A model generated the notes under the pieces. The model ran no database searches. It was not told the DNA's origin and saw nothing but the letters and a program-made list of their open reading frames with translations. From Acidobacteria bacterium RIFCSPLOWO2_12_FULL_66_21 (GTDB lineage: Bacteria; Acidobacteriota; Vicinamibacteria; Vicinamibacterales; 2-12-FULL-66-21): a stretch of 64,000 bases of DNA. The position numbers and the translations under genes were made by a program. Shown here one piece after another: positions 54,791 through 63,312 of the stretch. The stretch spans positions 1-64,000 of the forward strand of contig MELC01000058.1 in NCBI GenBank assembly GCA_001767455.1, in the 5' to 3' direction. Every line of letters starts with the position of its first letter. Position 1 is the stretch's first letter.

Positions 54791-55723
54791 TCAGTGATAG
54801 TGCGCGTCCATTTCGCCGGCGCGAATGGCGACGGGAAGGGTGTTGGCCTTCGACGGCACCGGGCAGTTGTAGTGATCGGAGAACGCGCACGCCGGGTTGT
54901 AGGCCGCGTTGAAATCCAGCAGATAGAGCCCGTTCGAAAGCTTCTTCAGGTCCACGTATCGGCCGAGGCCGTACGTGTCCTTGCCGCTGGTGGCATCGCG
55001 GAAAAAGACCGAGAGGTCGTCCTCGCCGGTGCCTGGTTCCAGCAGGCGGACGGCCTCCAGCCGGTAGGGTCGTCCGCCGACGAGGAAATCGCACCAGCCG
55101 ATCCGCAGCGCGCGCCGCTGGTTGCCCCGCGTGGACATCACGATGATGGTGTCCGGTTCCGGGTTTGTCGTCAGGGGAAGCTCGAAGCGGTACGACAGAT
55201 CGACCGGAAAGTACTTCAGCCCCTTGTACTCCTTGAAGTGCGGGCTCCCGGGGTCGAACACGATGATGGCGGGAAACCCCTGGTGCGAGAGCCGCAGCGA
55301 CAGGCGACCGAGTCCGATCGTCGACGGACCAACGGTCGCGTCGCGCACATCCTGGTCCTTCACCGTGAACGACGCGGAAGGATCGGTCGCCTGGACGCGG
55401 AACGCGTCTCCCTCGACGGTGACGCGCAGGTGACGGGCGGCGACGCCGGAGGCGTCCACGCGCACGTCGTTGTCGGCCGCGCTTCCCACGGTGAGCGCAC
55501 GGCTCGACCCGAAGTCCTTGCGCGCAACCGCCGCGAGATACGACGCCGGATCGTGCTGTAGCCACGCCTGCGCCTGCGCCCGGTCCTTCTCGATCTGCGC
55601 CGTGACCCTCGCGGCCTCCGCCTTCGACAGCCTTACCGGCCCCGTCGGCCCCGCGCTGGCGCTCAGCGCGGCCGTCACGCCTGCCAGCAGCGCGCAGCTC
55701 CATCGACCGCTTCTTGTCGGCAT
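54791..55723 (-). CDS. DUF1684 family secreted protein
   Basis: 310 residues from ATG 55723; a signal peptide (MPTRSGRWSCALLAGVTAAL) is followed by the DUF1684 domain over nearly the whole length: DPASYLAAVARKDFG, LKYFPVDLSYRFEL, IGWCDFLVGGRPYRLEAVRL, VFFRDATSGKDTYGLGRYVD and LLDFNAAYNPACAFSDHYNC followed by PVPSKAN. The conserved Gly, Arg and C-terminal NP-C-S-YNCP set is complete. The function of the family is unknown. It converges on the M50-like gene. Confidence 0.93.
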   Translation of the reverse strand: MPTRSGRWSCALLAGVTAALSASAGPTGPVRLSKAEAARVTAQIEKDRAQAQAWLQHDPASYLAAVARKDFGSSRALTVGSAADNDVRVDASGVAARHLRVTVEGDAFRVQATDPSASFTVKDQDVRDATVGPSTIGLGRLSLRLSHQGFPAIIVFDPGSPHFKEYKGLKYFPVDLSYRFELPLTTNPEPDTIIVMSTRGNQRRALRIGWCDFLVGGRPYRLEAVRLLEPGTGEDDLSVFFRDATSGKDTYGLGRYVDLKKLSNGLYLLDFNAAYNPACAFSDHYNCPVPSKANTLPVAIRAGEMDAHYH

Positions 55724-55789
55724 CTGGATCTCCTGTCACGTAGCTTAGCAGCGCCGCAGGCTTCCCGCTGGCCGGGTCGGCAGAAACAG

Positions 55790-55875
55790 AACAGGAGAAA
55801 GGAAGAAAGGGAGGGGATCTCCGTGTCTCCGTGTGAAGGTTCGCCAAAAGGCTCCCCTTCTTTCCTCCTCCTGTT
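55790..55875. repeat. Long imperfect hairpin between DUF1684 and DUF5661
   Basis: Arms of 21-22 bp (55790-55811, AACAGGAGAAAGG type; 55855-55875, CCTCCTCCTGTT type) are complementary with few mismatches. The loop contains CTCCGTGTCTCCGTGTGAA, a motif also present in the palindrome at 47585-47625. It is a dispersed intergenic element. Confidence 0.65.
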
Positions 55876-55957
55876 GATTGCCGTCGAGATCGCAGCGGAA
55901 CGCCTTTCGTGTACAACTACAACGAAGGAAGAAGGGCCCAGGAGAGCGAGGCAAGTC

Positions 55958-56233
55958 ATGGCCGAGAAGCGCCGGATCACTGCGGACGAAGCTAGACAGG
56001 TTGGAGCCACTCTCGGAGTCGATTGGGCCAGGATCGATCTCGAGCAGTTCCGTCGCGGGCTCGAAGTCGAGCTCGAGCACGGCGCCCGGGATCCGGAGAC
56101 GAACGTCACGAACGATGACCTTTCCCTGACCGGAAAGATCGCCTGGGCGCATTTGAAGGAATTCCGGGACTACTACACGCGTCTGGACAGGCTCGAAACC
56201 GAAGCCGACGCCTATTGGTCCTCGCGACGGTAG
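55958..56233 (+). CDS. DUF5661 family protein
   Basis: 91 residues from ATG 55958; upstream codons in the same frame are not conserved-looking. The family pattern is clear: ITADEARQVGATLGVDWARI, FRRGLEVELEHGARDPETNV, TNDDLSLTGKIAWAHLKEF and DYYTRLDRLE. It is a small, helical, charged cytoplasmic protein of unknown role. Confidence 0.9.
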   Translation: MAEKRRITADEARQVGATLGVDWARIDLEQFRRGLEVELEHGARDPETNVTNDDLSLTGKIAWAHLKEFRDYYTRLDRLETEADAYWSSRR

Positions 56234-56303
56234 ACGCGAGACGCCGGCCTCAGACTCCAGGTCAGCCCCGAGCTGAAGACCGACGGTCGCGTAGAATCAA
56301 GAG

Positions 56304-56807
56304 GTGACGCGCGAGTCGATCGTTCGCGGCGTGGGGCTCATTGGGGCGGTCGTATACGCCGCGGCAATCGGTTGGCTGTACGCCAGTCAACCCCAGACCG
56401 TCGCCCAGGTCACCGGCGGCTTCGCCTCGATCGTCGGCGCGTACAGCATCGACGAGCAGGCCTTCGCGGACGGCCTCCGGTTCTTCAACCGCGACCAGTT
56501 CGTCGAGGCCCGGGCGGCGTTCGCCCGCGCGGATCCGGCCGAGCGCGGCGCGCGCACCCAGTACTACATCGCGTACTCGTACTACCGTCAGGGCTGGGGC
56601 CGTCTCCATAATGACGACGCCCTGTTTGCGAAAGGGCTTGCGACGATCGACAAAGCGATCGCGCTGGCGCCGCGAGAGCGCCTCGTCGTGGACGATCCAG
56701 GCCTTCAGATACACTCGGCCGACGAGCTCCGTGCGGAGCTTCAGCGCGGGATGACGCACGAGTTGTCCGACTGGAACCCGCTTCGCGTCTTCAGGACACG
56801 CAAATGA
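56304..56807 (+). CDS. Membrane-anchored TPR-like protein
   Basis: 167 residues from GTG 56304. One TM segment (VGLIGAVVYAAAIGWLYAS) is followed by TPR-like helices (FADGLRFFNRDQFVEARAAF, GARTQYYIAYSYYRQGWG, ALFAKGLATIDKAIALAPRE). The stop overlaps the next start (ATGA), so it is an operon with the following membrane protein. The function is unknown. Confidence 0.75.
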   Translation: MTRESIVRGVGLIGAVVYAAAIGWLYASQPQTVAQVTGGFASIVGAYSIDEQAFADGLRFFNRDQFVEARAAFARADPAERGARTQYYIAYSYYRQGWGRLHNDDALFAKGLATIDKAIALAPRERLVVDDPGLQIHSADELRAELQRGMTHELSDWNPLRVFRTRK

Positions 56808-57442
56808 GCGCGGTCCGCGAAGCCGTCGTGCTCCCGGCGATCTTCCTGACCGTCGCGCTCGTCGGGGGCCTCCAGATCGACGCGCGGGTGGCGCTGGTGC
56901 CGCCCTCGCTGTTCTCGCTCGTGCTCGCCACGCTGCTCTTCGCGGCCCTGATTCGCGGCGGCGTGGTCGCTCCAGATCGCCTGCTTCATTCCTCCCGGTC
57001 CGCGCTCCAGAACGCCAACGGCGCTGTCGTGCTGGTGTCGGCCTTCGTGGCCGCGGCGCAGATCCTCTCGATGGTGATCCCGCGGAGCGGGCTGCCGCTG
57101 TTCTTCGCCGACCTGTTCCTGCTGGTGCTGCTCGTCAACGCGCTCGTCAGCGTGCGCGACCGCGTGCACCTGCTGCGGAGCCTGGCGGTGATGCTGGGAT
57201 CCGCGCTCCTGCTCAAATTCGTATTGCTCGCCTCGTTGTCGGCGCCCGCGGATAGCCGCACGGCTCGGCTGCTGTTCGCGCTGTTCGACGCGGCGACGTT
57301 CGGCTCGATTGCGCAGGAGGCCCAGGCGCCGGCTGCCGGGTACGTGGCGTTCGCGGCCGTCGCGCTGTTCCTGATCGGCGTCTCGCTGCTGCCCGCGCCG
57401 CCGCAGGTCCGCACGCACACCGCGCTCAGTCGCCGCGATTGA
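56804..57442 (+). CDS. Multi-pass membrane protein, unknown function
   Basis: 212 residues from ATG 56804. Five or six TM helices are visible (VLPAIFLTVALVGGLQI, ALVPPSLFSLVLATLLFAAL, GAVVLVSAFVAAAQIL, LPLFFADLFLLVLLVNALVS, SLAVMLGSALLLKFVLLASL, GYVAFAAVALFLIGVSLLPA). It is coupled to the TPR-like protein and has no recognised family. Confidence 0.75.
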   Translation: MSAVREAVVLPAIFLTVALVGGLQIDARVALVPPSLFSLVLATLLFAALIRGGVVAPDRLLHSSRSALQNANGAVVLVSAFVAAAQILSMVIPRSGLPLFFADLFLLVLLVNALVSVRDRVHLLRSLAVMLGSALLLKFVLLASLSAPADSRTARLLFALFDAATFGSIAQEAQAPAAGYVAFAAVALFLIGVSLLPAPPQVRTHTALSRRD

Positions 57443-57454
57443 CCGCAGGCCCGA

Positions 57455-57484
57455 CCCTGACGACAAGTTCAGGGACTGTTCAGG
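57455..57484 (+). promoter_or_regulatory. Putative response-regulator binding element upstream of the two-component operon
   Basis: A 30-bp element matching 22 of 30 positions with 59711-59740. Both contain the inverted repeat CCTGA-N8-TCAGG and the direct repeat TTCAG-N6-TTCAG (11-bp period, one helical turn), the usual form of OmpR-family sites. A possible -10 (TGTAAC) lies 20 bases after the last TTCAG. Confidence 0.62.
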
Positions 57485-57591
57485 CTCGGCGCCCTTCGAT
57501 TCGTGTAACCTCGAAGAGGCATGTGCGGGATCGTGACCGGCCCGCCGATCGCCGCCTGGGTTGAACGTGGGTCGAAGCGGCGCGGTGGACG

Positions 57592-58275
57592 ATGCGTATT
57601 CTCATCATCGAAGACGATCCGAAAGTCGCTGGCGCCGTGAAAGCCGGTCTGACGGCCGAAGGATACGAAGTCGTCCTCTCGAGAACCGGAGAGGATGGCT
57701 TCTTTCGCGTCACAACCGAACCCTACGACCTGATCGTCCTCGATCTCGGTTTGCCGGGGCGCGGCGGTCTCGAGATTCTGGCCGGTCTTCGAGGTCGTGG
57801 TCTGGGCCTTCCCGTCCTCGTCCTGACGGCACGGGACGGCATCGAGGATCGCGTGCTGGGTCTGGACACGGGCGCCGATGATTACCTGGTCAAGCCGTTC
57901 GCCTTCGCCGAACTGCTCGCCCGGGTGCGAGCCCTCCTGCGGCGTGGGCGGCCCGAGGATGCCCTCCGCGTGCGGCTCGCGGACCTCGAGGTGGATCCGA
58001 TCACCAGGACGGCGCGGCGGGGCGACCTGCCGATCGACCTCACGGCGCGTGAGTTCGAGCTGCTCGACTATCTGCTCCGGCACCAGGGGCAGATTGTGTC
58101 GCGGGAGATGCTCGCCCGGGACGTCTGGAAGGAACCGTCCCGGGGAACGCCCATCGACAACGTGATCGACGTGCATATTGCGCGGCTCCGCAAGAAAGTC
58201 GATCAAGGCGCGGATGCCCGGTTGATCCATACGATCCGAGGCGTGGGGTTCCTCATGAGCGAGGGTGAGCCGTGA
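57592..58275 (+). CDS. OmpR/PhoB-family response regulator
   Basis: 227 residues from ATG 57592. The receiver domain has ILIIEDDPK, phospho-acceptor Asp in LIVLDLGLPG, Thr in VLVLTARDG and Lys in YLVKPFAF. The C-terminal winged helix has LTAREFELLDYLLRHQGQIV, IDNVIDVHIARLRKKVD and IHTIRGVGFLM. It is coupled to the kinase gene by a GTGA overlap. The 30-bp element lies 108 bp before its start and before the cytochrome gene, so it probably controls both. Confidence 0.95.
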   Translation: MRILIIEDDPKVAGAVKAGLTAEGYEVVLSRTGEDGFFRVTTEPYDLIVLDLGLPGRGGLEILAGLRGRGLGLPVLVLTARDGIEDRVLGLDTGADDYLVKPFAFAELLARVRALLRRGRPEDALRVRLADLEVDPITRTARRGDLPIDLTAREFELLDYLLRHQGQIVSREMLARDVWKEPSRGTPIDNVIDVHIARLRKKVDQGADARLIHTIRGVGFLMSEGEP

Positions 58276-59690
58276 TCCGGCCGCGTCTCCGAACGAGACT
58301 CACGCTCTGGTTCGCCGCGTCGATTCTGCTCATCCTCCTTCCGTTTCTGGGCGGCATTCTCGTGCTGGAGTCGCGATCGATGCGCGCGGCGCTGGACCAC
58401 CATCTCGGCGAGGACCTGGAGGTGGCCTCCGAAATGATCGTGCTCCACGGATCCGAGGTCCGCTGGCGAACCGAGTCCGACCGGGATGCCGGCTACAACG
58501 CGGGCCCGCAGCGCTGGGTCGAGGTGTATGCGCGCGATGGCCGCCCGCTGTTTCTTCGCGGGGTACCGAAGCAGCAGGCAATCAGGGCCACCCTGCCGCC
58601 GCCTTCTCCCGACAGCGTCGGGTATCGCACGCTGCGGACTCCAGCGGGTGCCTATGTGCGCACGCTGACGGCGGACCGATCACTCGGACCGGTAGACGTA
58701 CGGATGCGCGTCGCACGCGCAGAGGACGACCTTCGGGACGACGTGCGGCAACTCGGTCTGCTGTTCGCGATCGGCGCGCCCCTCGCCGTACTGGCCGCGG
58801 CTGTTGCGGGTTATGTGATTTCCGGCGGGGCGCTGACGCCCCTCGCCCATATGGCCGACCGGGCCCGCTCGATCAGCGCAGAGCATCTGTCGGAGCGGCT
58901 CCCGGTCGAGAACGCGCGCGACGAGCTGGGCCAGCTCGCCACTGTCTTCAACGAGACGTTCGCGCGCCTCGAGGACTCGTTCCGACGCCTGAGACAATTC
59001 AGCGCGGATGCCTCCCACGAGCTGCGCACGCCGCTCACGGCCATCCGCAGCGTGGGGGAGGTAGGCCTGCGCGAGGCGAGGGATCCCCCGGCGTATCGGG
59101 AGATTATCGGCAGCATGCTCGAGGAAGCCGACCGGCTCGCACGCGTCGTCGACACGCTGCTCACCCTCTCACGTTGGGAGAGCGGACATGTACGCCCAAA
59201 CTCCGAACATGTGGATCTACGGCTCCTGGTGGGAGAGGTCAGCGGACAGTTGACGGTGCTGGCAGAAGATCGTGGCGTGGCGATCGAGACCGATCTGAAC
59301 CGACCCCTCATGGTATCGGTGGATCCGGTCATGGTGCGACAGGCCGTGGTCAACGTCCTGGACAATGCGATCAAGTTCACGCGCGAACACGGTCGAGTCC
59401 GGATATCCGCGGAATCGAGCGAACAGGAGCACCGGCTCGTGATCGACGATGAAGGGCCCGGCATCCCCGTCGAGCACCGGCACCGGGTACTCGAGCGCTT
59501 CTACCGAATCGACGGCGGGCGGGATCGGGACTCTGGAGGGGCCGGTCTCGGGCTTGCCATCGTCCAGCGCGCGATGACGGCCAATCGCGGTCACGTCACG
59601 ATCGAGACGAATCGCGCAGGCGGTGCGCGGGTCGTGCTGGGCCTGCCACGCAGCGACTCCCCGATGACGCCGTCGCGAGCGACGACATAG
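58272..59690 (+). CDS. Sensor histidine kinase
   Basis: 472 residues from GTG 58272. TM1 (LTLWFAASILLILLPFLGGI), a periplasmic sensor of about 130 residues, TM2 (LLFAIGAPLAVLAAAVAGYV), HAMP (about 190-245), HisKA with SADASHELRTPLTAIR (phospho-acceptor His) and HATPase_c with NVLDNAIKFT, DEGPGIP and GGAGLGLAIV. The periplasmic sensor has no PAS or heme motif that I can see, so the signal is unknown. It is paired with the OmpR-type regulator. Confidence 0.95.
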   Translation: MIRPRLRTRLTLWFAASILLILLPFLGGILVLESRSMRAALDHHLGEDLEVASEMIVLHGSEVRWRTESDRDAGYNAGPQRWVEVYARDGRPLFLRGVPKQQAIRATLPPPSPDSVGYRTLRTPAGAYVRTLTADRSLGPVDVRMRVARAEDDLRDDVRQLGLLFAIGAPLAVLAAAVAGYVISGGALTPLAHMADRARSISAEHLSERLPVENARDELGQLATVFNETFARLEDSFRRLRQFSADASHELRTPLTAIRSVGEVGLREARDPPAYREIIGSMLEEADRLARVVDTLLTLSRWESGHVRPNSEHVDLRLLVGEVSGQLTVLAEDRGVAIETDLNRPLMVSVDPVMVRQAVVNVLDNAIKFTREHGRVRISAESSEQEHRLVIDDEGPGIPVEHRHRVLERFYRIDGGRDRDSGGAGLGLAIVQRAMTANRGHVTIETNRAGGARVVLGLPRSDSPMTPSRATT

Positions 59691-59710
59691 ATCCCCGCGC
59701 CCTCCACGAA

Positions 59711-59740
59711 TCCTGAACACGAATTCAGGAACTCTTCAGT
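59711..59740 (+). promoter_or_regulatory. Putative response-regulator binding element upstream of the cytochrome operon
   Basis: The partner of 57455-57484: inverted repeat TCCTGA-N8-TCAGGA and direct repeat TTCAG-GAACTC-TTCAG. A possible -10 (TACACT, 59762-59767) lies 22 bases after the last TTCAG, so the site overlaps the -35 position, as for class II activators of the OmpR family. No good -35 hexamer is present, which fits activator dependence. Confidence 0.62.
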
Positions 59741-59854
59741 TCCATCCCCCGGCGCGGCCTCTACACTCGTTCTGTTTTTGTCCGCCCGTGAACGCGGTCC
59801 GCCGATCGGCGCGGCCGCGGGATCGACGCGGTGGTTCATTCAGGAGTTGCCATC

Positions 59855-60772
59855 ATGTCAGGACATCGCTGGACGTGGCTCGCGGGCGCTACCGCGGCGC
59901 TCGTGGTCGCGCTCGGATGGAGCGTGGCGACGGCGAAAGTGAAAAAGCCGATCGACTGGGTTGCGCTCAACCCGGCGTTCGCAGGTGCGACGTTCGTCAA
60001 CGATACGGAGACCTGCCGAACCTGTCACGACGACACCATGACGCCGTACGCCGAGACGAAACACGCCAGGGCCTTCGCCGTGAATCCACCGGCGGGAACG
60101 GGCGAGTGCGAGAGCTGCCACGGCCCGCGCAGCAAGCACGTGGAAAACCCCACGGCGGAACTGAAGATCGACCCCGCGTCACGCGCGCGGACGACGGTCT
60201 GCCTGCAGTGCCACGAAGGCGGCGCGCGCCTGGGGTGGAAGGCCGGCGCCCACCAATCCAATGACGTGACCTGCTCGTCCTGTCACTCGGTGATGGCCAA
60301 GAAGAGCGCGAAGGGGCTGCTCGTGAAAGCGACGCTCGGCGACACCTGCTATCAGTGCCATGCCGAGGTGCGGGCCGACGGCAACAAGATGTCGCACCAT
60401 CCGGTCCGCGAAGGCCGCATGGATTGCGCGAGCTGCCACAATGCCCACGGAGCGACGCCGGGCCTCCTGGTGAAGAACACGCTCAACGAGACCTGCTACA
60501 CCTGCCACGCGGAAAAGCGCGGGCCGTACCTGTGGGAGCACGCGCCCGTCCGCGAAAGCTGCGCGAACTGTCATACGCCCCACGGTTCGAACCAACGGAA
60601 CCTCCTCACCGCCAAGGATTCATTCCTGTGTTTGAGCTGCCACTCGTACGGCGGGCACATCAATCTGCCCCGCTACAACCGGACCAGCAACCCATACGGG
60701 AATGGATGCTCGAATTGCCACGTGAGCACGCACGGCTCCAATCACCCATCCGGCGCAAAGCTCACGCGATAG
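59855..60772 (+). CDS. Decaheme c-type cytochrome, DmsE/MtrA family
   Basis: 305 residues from ATG 59855 (AGGAG eight bases upstream). A signal peptide (MSGHRWTWLAGATAALVVAL) is followed by ten CxxCH heme sites: CRTCH, CESCH, CLQCH, CSSCH, CYQCH, CASCH, CYTCH, CANCH, CLSCH and CSNCH. Length and heme count match MtrA/DmsE/PioA, the periplasmic half of an outer-membrane electron conduit. It is followed at 11 bp by the MtrB/PioB-type barrel, its structural partner. No extracellular MtrC-like cytochrome is in the window. The direction of electron flow (metal reduction or oxidation) cannot be read from the sequence. Confidence 0.95.
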   Translation: MSGHRWTWLAGATAALVVALGWSVATAKVKKPIDWVALNPAFAGATFVNDTETCRTCHDDTMTPYAETKHARAFAVNPPAGTGECESCHGPRSKHVENPTAELKIDPASRARTTVCLQCHEGGARLGWKAGAHQSNDVTCSSCHSVMAKKSAKGLLVKATLGDTCYQCHAEVRADGNKMSHHPVREGRMDCASCHNAHGATPGLLVKNTLNETCYTCHAEKRGPYLWEHAPVRESCANCHTPHGSNQRNLLTAKDSFLCLSCHSYGGHINLPRYNRTSNPYGNGCSNCHVSTHGSNHPSGAKLTR

Positions 60773-60783
60773 AGGAGGTCGCC

Positions 60784-63234
60784 ATGAAAAAGCTGATAAC
60801 GCTGGCGGCGGCCCTCTGGGCTGCCCCGGTTCTCGCGCAGACGCAGGCCACCCCGGCCCCGACGCCGGCCGTCCAGACCTCCGGCAGCATCGTGTCGGGG
60901 GTGCAGCAGGTCGACAACACGACGAACTCGAGCAAGCTGACGGAGTATCGGGACCTGCAGGACAGTTTCTATGTTCCGGCGCTCACCTTCGGCGCGCGGC
61001 ACCAGCGCACGGGCGTGTTCTTCGATCTGAGCGGTGCCAACGTCAGCCGCGCCGATCAGACGATTCTCGCGAGCGCAGGCCGGCCCGGCGCGTGGAATGC
61101 TCAGGTGAGTTGGATCGGTGTGCCTCACAACTACAGCAACAGGGCAGTGACGCCGTACATCCGTCGCGGCCCGGGGCTGTTCGAGGTGCCGGCCACGGTT
61201 CCGATTACCTTCAAGAAGCTCGGCACGGGTTCCGCCGACACGCCCGGGGTCCTGGCGAGCGACGAGCTCATCGCCGCGTATCAGCGCGCGTTCCTGACCC
61301 CTACGCCACTCGGCACACAGACGAACACCGGTCACGCCGGCCTCACGTGGTCGGGTTCGGACGCCGTCTCGCTCGGGATTGCGTACGATTTGCGCGACAA
61401 GTCAGGACTGAAGCCCACGTTCGGGCCCATCGGCGATCGGCCGCCGCGGACCCTCAACATCCAGCTCACCGAGCCGGTCGACTATCGGACCAACGACCTG
61501 ACGCTTTCGGCGGAGCACCACGGCGGCGCTTATCAGGTTCGCGCGGAGTACTTGTTCTCGGACTTCGCAAACCGGATCGACACCCTCCAGTGGGAGAACG
61601 TGTACGCGACGCCGGCAGCCGGCGCCACGTATGACGTGTGGGATCGGGCCGTCTCCGCGTATGGCGTGCGGCCGCTTCCGCCCGACAATCGCTATCACCA
61701 TGCGTCCGTGACGTTCGGAGGCGACCTGCCGGGGAGCAGCCGGGTCACGGCGACGGCAGCCTACGGCCGGATGGAACAGAACGAAACACTGGTGCCGTAC
61801 AGCTACAACAGCGATCAACTGGCGGTGAAGTCGCTGCCGCGCAGCACGGCCGACGCGCTGATCGACACGTTGAACTTCACGGCTGATTACGTGGTGTCGC
61901 CGGCGCCGGGCGTCAACGTGCGGGCCTTCTACCGCCGGTACGATCTGAACAACGACACCCCTTCGAGCCAGTGGCAATACGTGACCTCGGACACGAGCAA
62001 TCTGAACGGCAACGTCAGCTACGCGAACAAGCGGGTGAACCTCCCCTACGCGTGGGATCGGCAGAACATGGGCGCCGAGGCGACGTGGAGGCTGCCGCGC
62101 CGGAGCACTCTGACGTTCGGCTACGAGCACGAAGGGATCGGGCGGGAACACCGGGAAGCCGACACGGCCGAAGATATCTTCCGCGCCGCGTGGCGGACCC
62201 GAGCCGCACAGTGGATCTCGTTCGACGCTCGCTTCGTGCAGGGCGTGCGCGACGGCGGCGTGTACGAGAACGCGGTCACGAAGGCAGGCTACTGGTATTC
62301 CCCAAGTGACGCGAACGACAACAACAACCCCGCCCTGACCTTCGACAACCATCCGGACATGCGGCGCTTCGACGTGTCGGATCGCCTGCGCCGGCAGGTC
62401 GACGTCAAGGTCAACCTGACTCCACGCGACATCGTGGCGGTGTCGGCGTACGTCCGGTATCGAATGGACGACTTCGACTCGAACGTCGTGGCGTCGCAGC
62501 CGCTCCTTGGCAGCGGCCTGTCCGATCAGGCGGCGACGACCCCCGGCGATCAGCTTGGCCGGCTGAAGGATGCGCGCACGCGCTATGGAATCGACGCGTT
62601 CGTGCAGCCCGGACCGCGAGTGTCGCTCAATGCGTTCCTGAACTTCGACAAGGGCACCGCGCTCGAACGCTCGATCGAGTTCAACGAGAACAACAAGGCC
62701 AATCCGAGCGCCGTCGCCGTGGCCGAGCTCGGGCCCTGGACGCGCGCGAGCAGTCAGTGGACGGCCGATTTCGACGACCGCACCTGGAGTGCCGGGCTCG
62801 GCGCCGCGCTGCAAATCGTGCCCGAGCGCCTGGCGTTCAACGCGGACTACACCCTGTCTCTCACGAGATTCGACATTACGTATGGCGGATACGGGACCGC
62901 GAATTTCGACGGGACGCCGTTTCCGGCGACCCATCAGTTCGCATTCTCGTCACCTCCGACCGTGCGCGAGGATCTGCACGTGCTGAACCTGCGCGTCGAG
63001 GTGCCGCTGAAGACCGTGATGCTCGTCGCGGGATACAGCTACGAGAAGTACTCGCTGCTCGACTGGCAGCAGAGCCCCAGCGCACCGTGGGTCGAGTCGG
63101 TGGGCGCCGACACGCTCCTCCGCGACACCTCGCGGTCGTACCAGTGGGGCAACCGCCTGTTCAATCTGGGCACGTACCTCGCGCCGGGCTACGGCGCGCA
63201 CATCGGCTTCGTGGGGTTCAGGTACCGTTTCTGA
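60784..63234 (+). CDS. MtrB/PioB family decaheme-associated outer-membrane protein
   Basis: 816 residues from ATG 60784, preceded by GGAGG. The signal peptide MKKLITLAAALWAAPVLAQ is clear. The remainder is a large barrel of many amphipathic strands (DSFYVPALTFGARHQRTGVF, SWIGVPHNYSNRA, DLTLSAEHHGGAYQVRAEYL, RSTLTFGYEHEGIGREH) and ends in the outer-membrane sorting signal GFVGFRYRF. It carries the family features of MtrB/PioB, a 26-strand-type sheath around the decaheme cytochrome. The N-terminal CxxC of Shewanella MtrB is absent. It forms an operon with the cytochrome. Confidence 0.93.
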   Translation: MKKLITLAAALWAAPVLAQTQATPAPTPAVQTSGSIVSGVQQVDNTTNSSKLTEYRDLQDSFYVPALTFGARHQRTGVFFDLSGANVSRADQTILASAGRPGAWNAQVSWIGVPHNYSNRAVTPYIRRGPGLFEVPATVPITFKKLGTGSADTPGVLASDELIAAYQRAFLTPTPLGTQTNTGHAGLTWSGSDAVSLGIAYDLRDKSGLKPTFGPIGDRPPRTLNIQLTEPVDYRTNDLTLSAEHHGGAYQVRAEYLFSDFANRIDTLQWENVYATPAAGATYDVWDRAVSAYGVRPLPPDNRYHHASVTFGGDLPGSSRVTATAAYGRMEQNETLVPYSYNSDQLAVKSLPRSTADALIDTLNFTADYVVSPAPGVNVRAFYRRYDLNNDTPSSQWQYVTSDTSNLNGNVSYANKRVNLPYAWDRQNMGAEATWRLPRRSTLTFGYEHEGIGREHREADTAEDIFRAAWRTRAAQWISFDARFVQGVRDGGVYENAVTKAGYWYSPSDANDNNNPALTFDNHPDMRRFDVSDRLRRQVDVKVNLTPRDIVAVSAYVRYRMDDFDSNVVASQPLLGSGLSDQAATTPGDQLGRLKDARTRYGIDAFVQPGPRVSLNAFLNFDKGTALERSIEFNENNKANPSAVAVAELGPWTRASSQWTADFDDRTWSAGLGAALQIVPERLAFNADYTLSLTRFDITYGGYGTANFDGTPFPATHQFAFSSPPTVREDLHVLNLRVEVPLKTVMLVAGYSYEKYSLLDWQQSPSAPWVESVGADTLLRDTSRSYQWGNRLFNLGTYLAPGYGAHIGFVGFRYRF

Positions 63235-63312
63235 GGCTCAGTACCGAAACGCGTACTGCAGTTTGACGTGCTGGGCTAGCTCGGGGCTAGCTCAGCTCGC
63301 GCTGTGGGGCGG

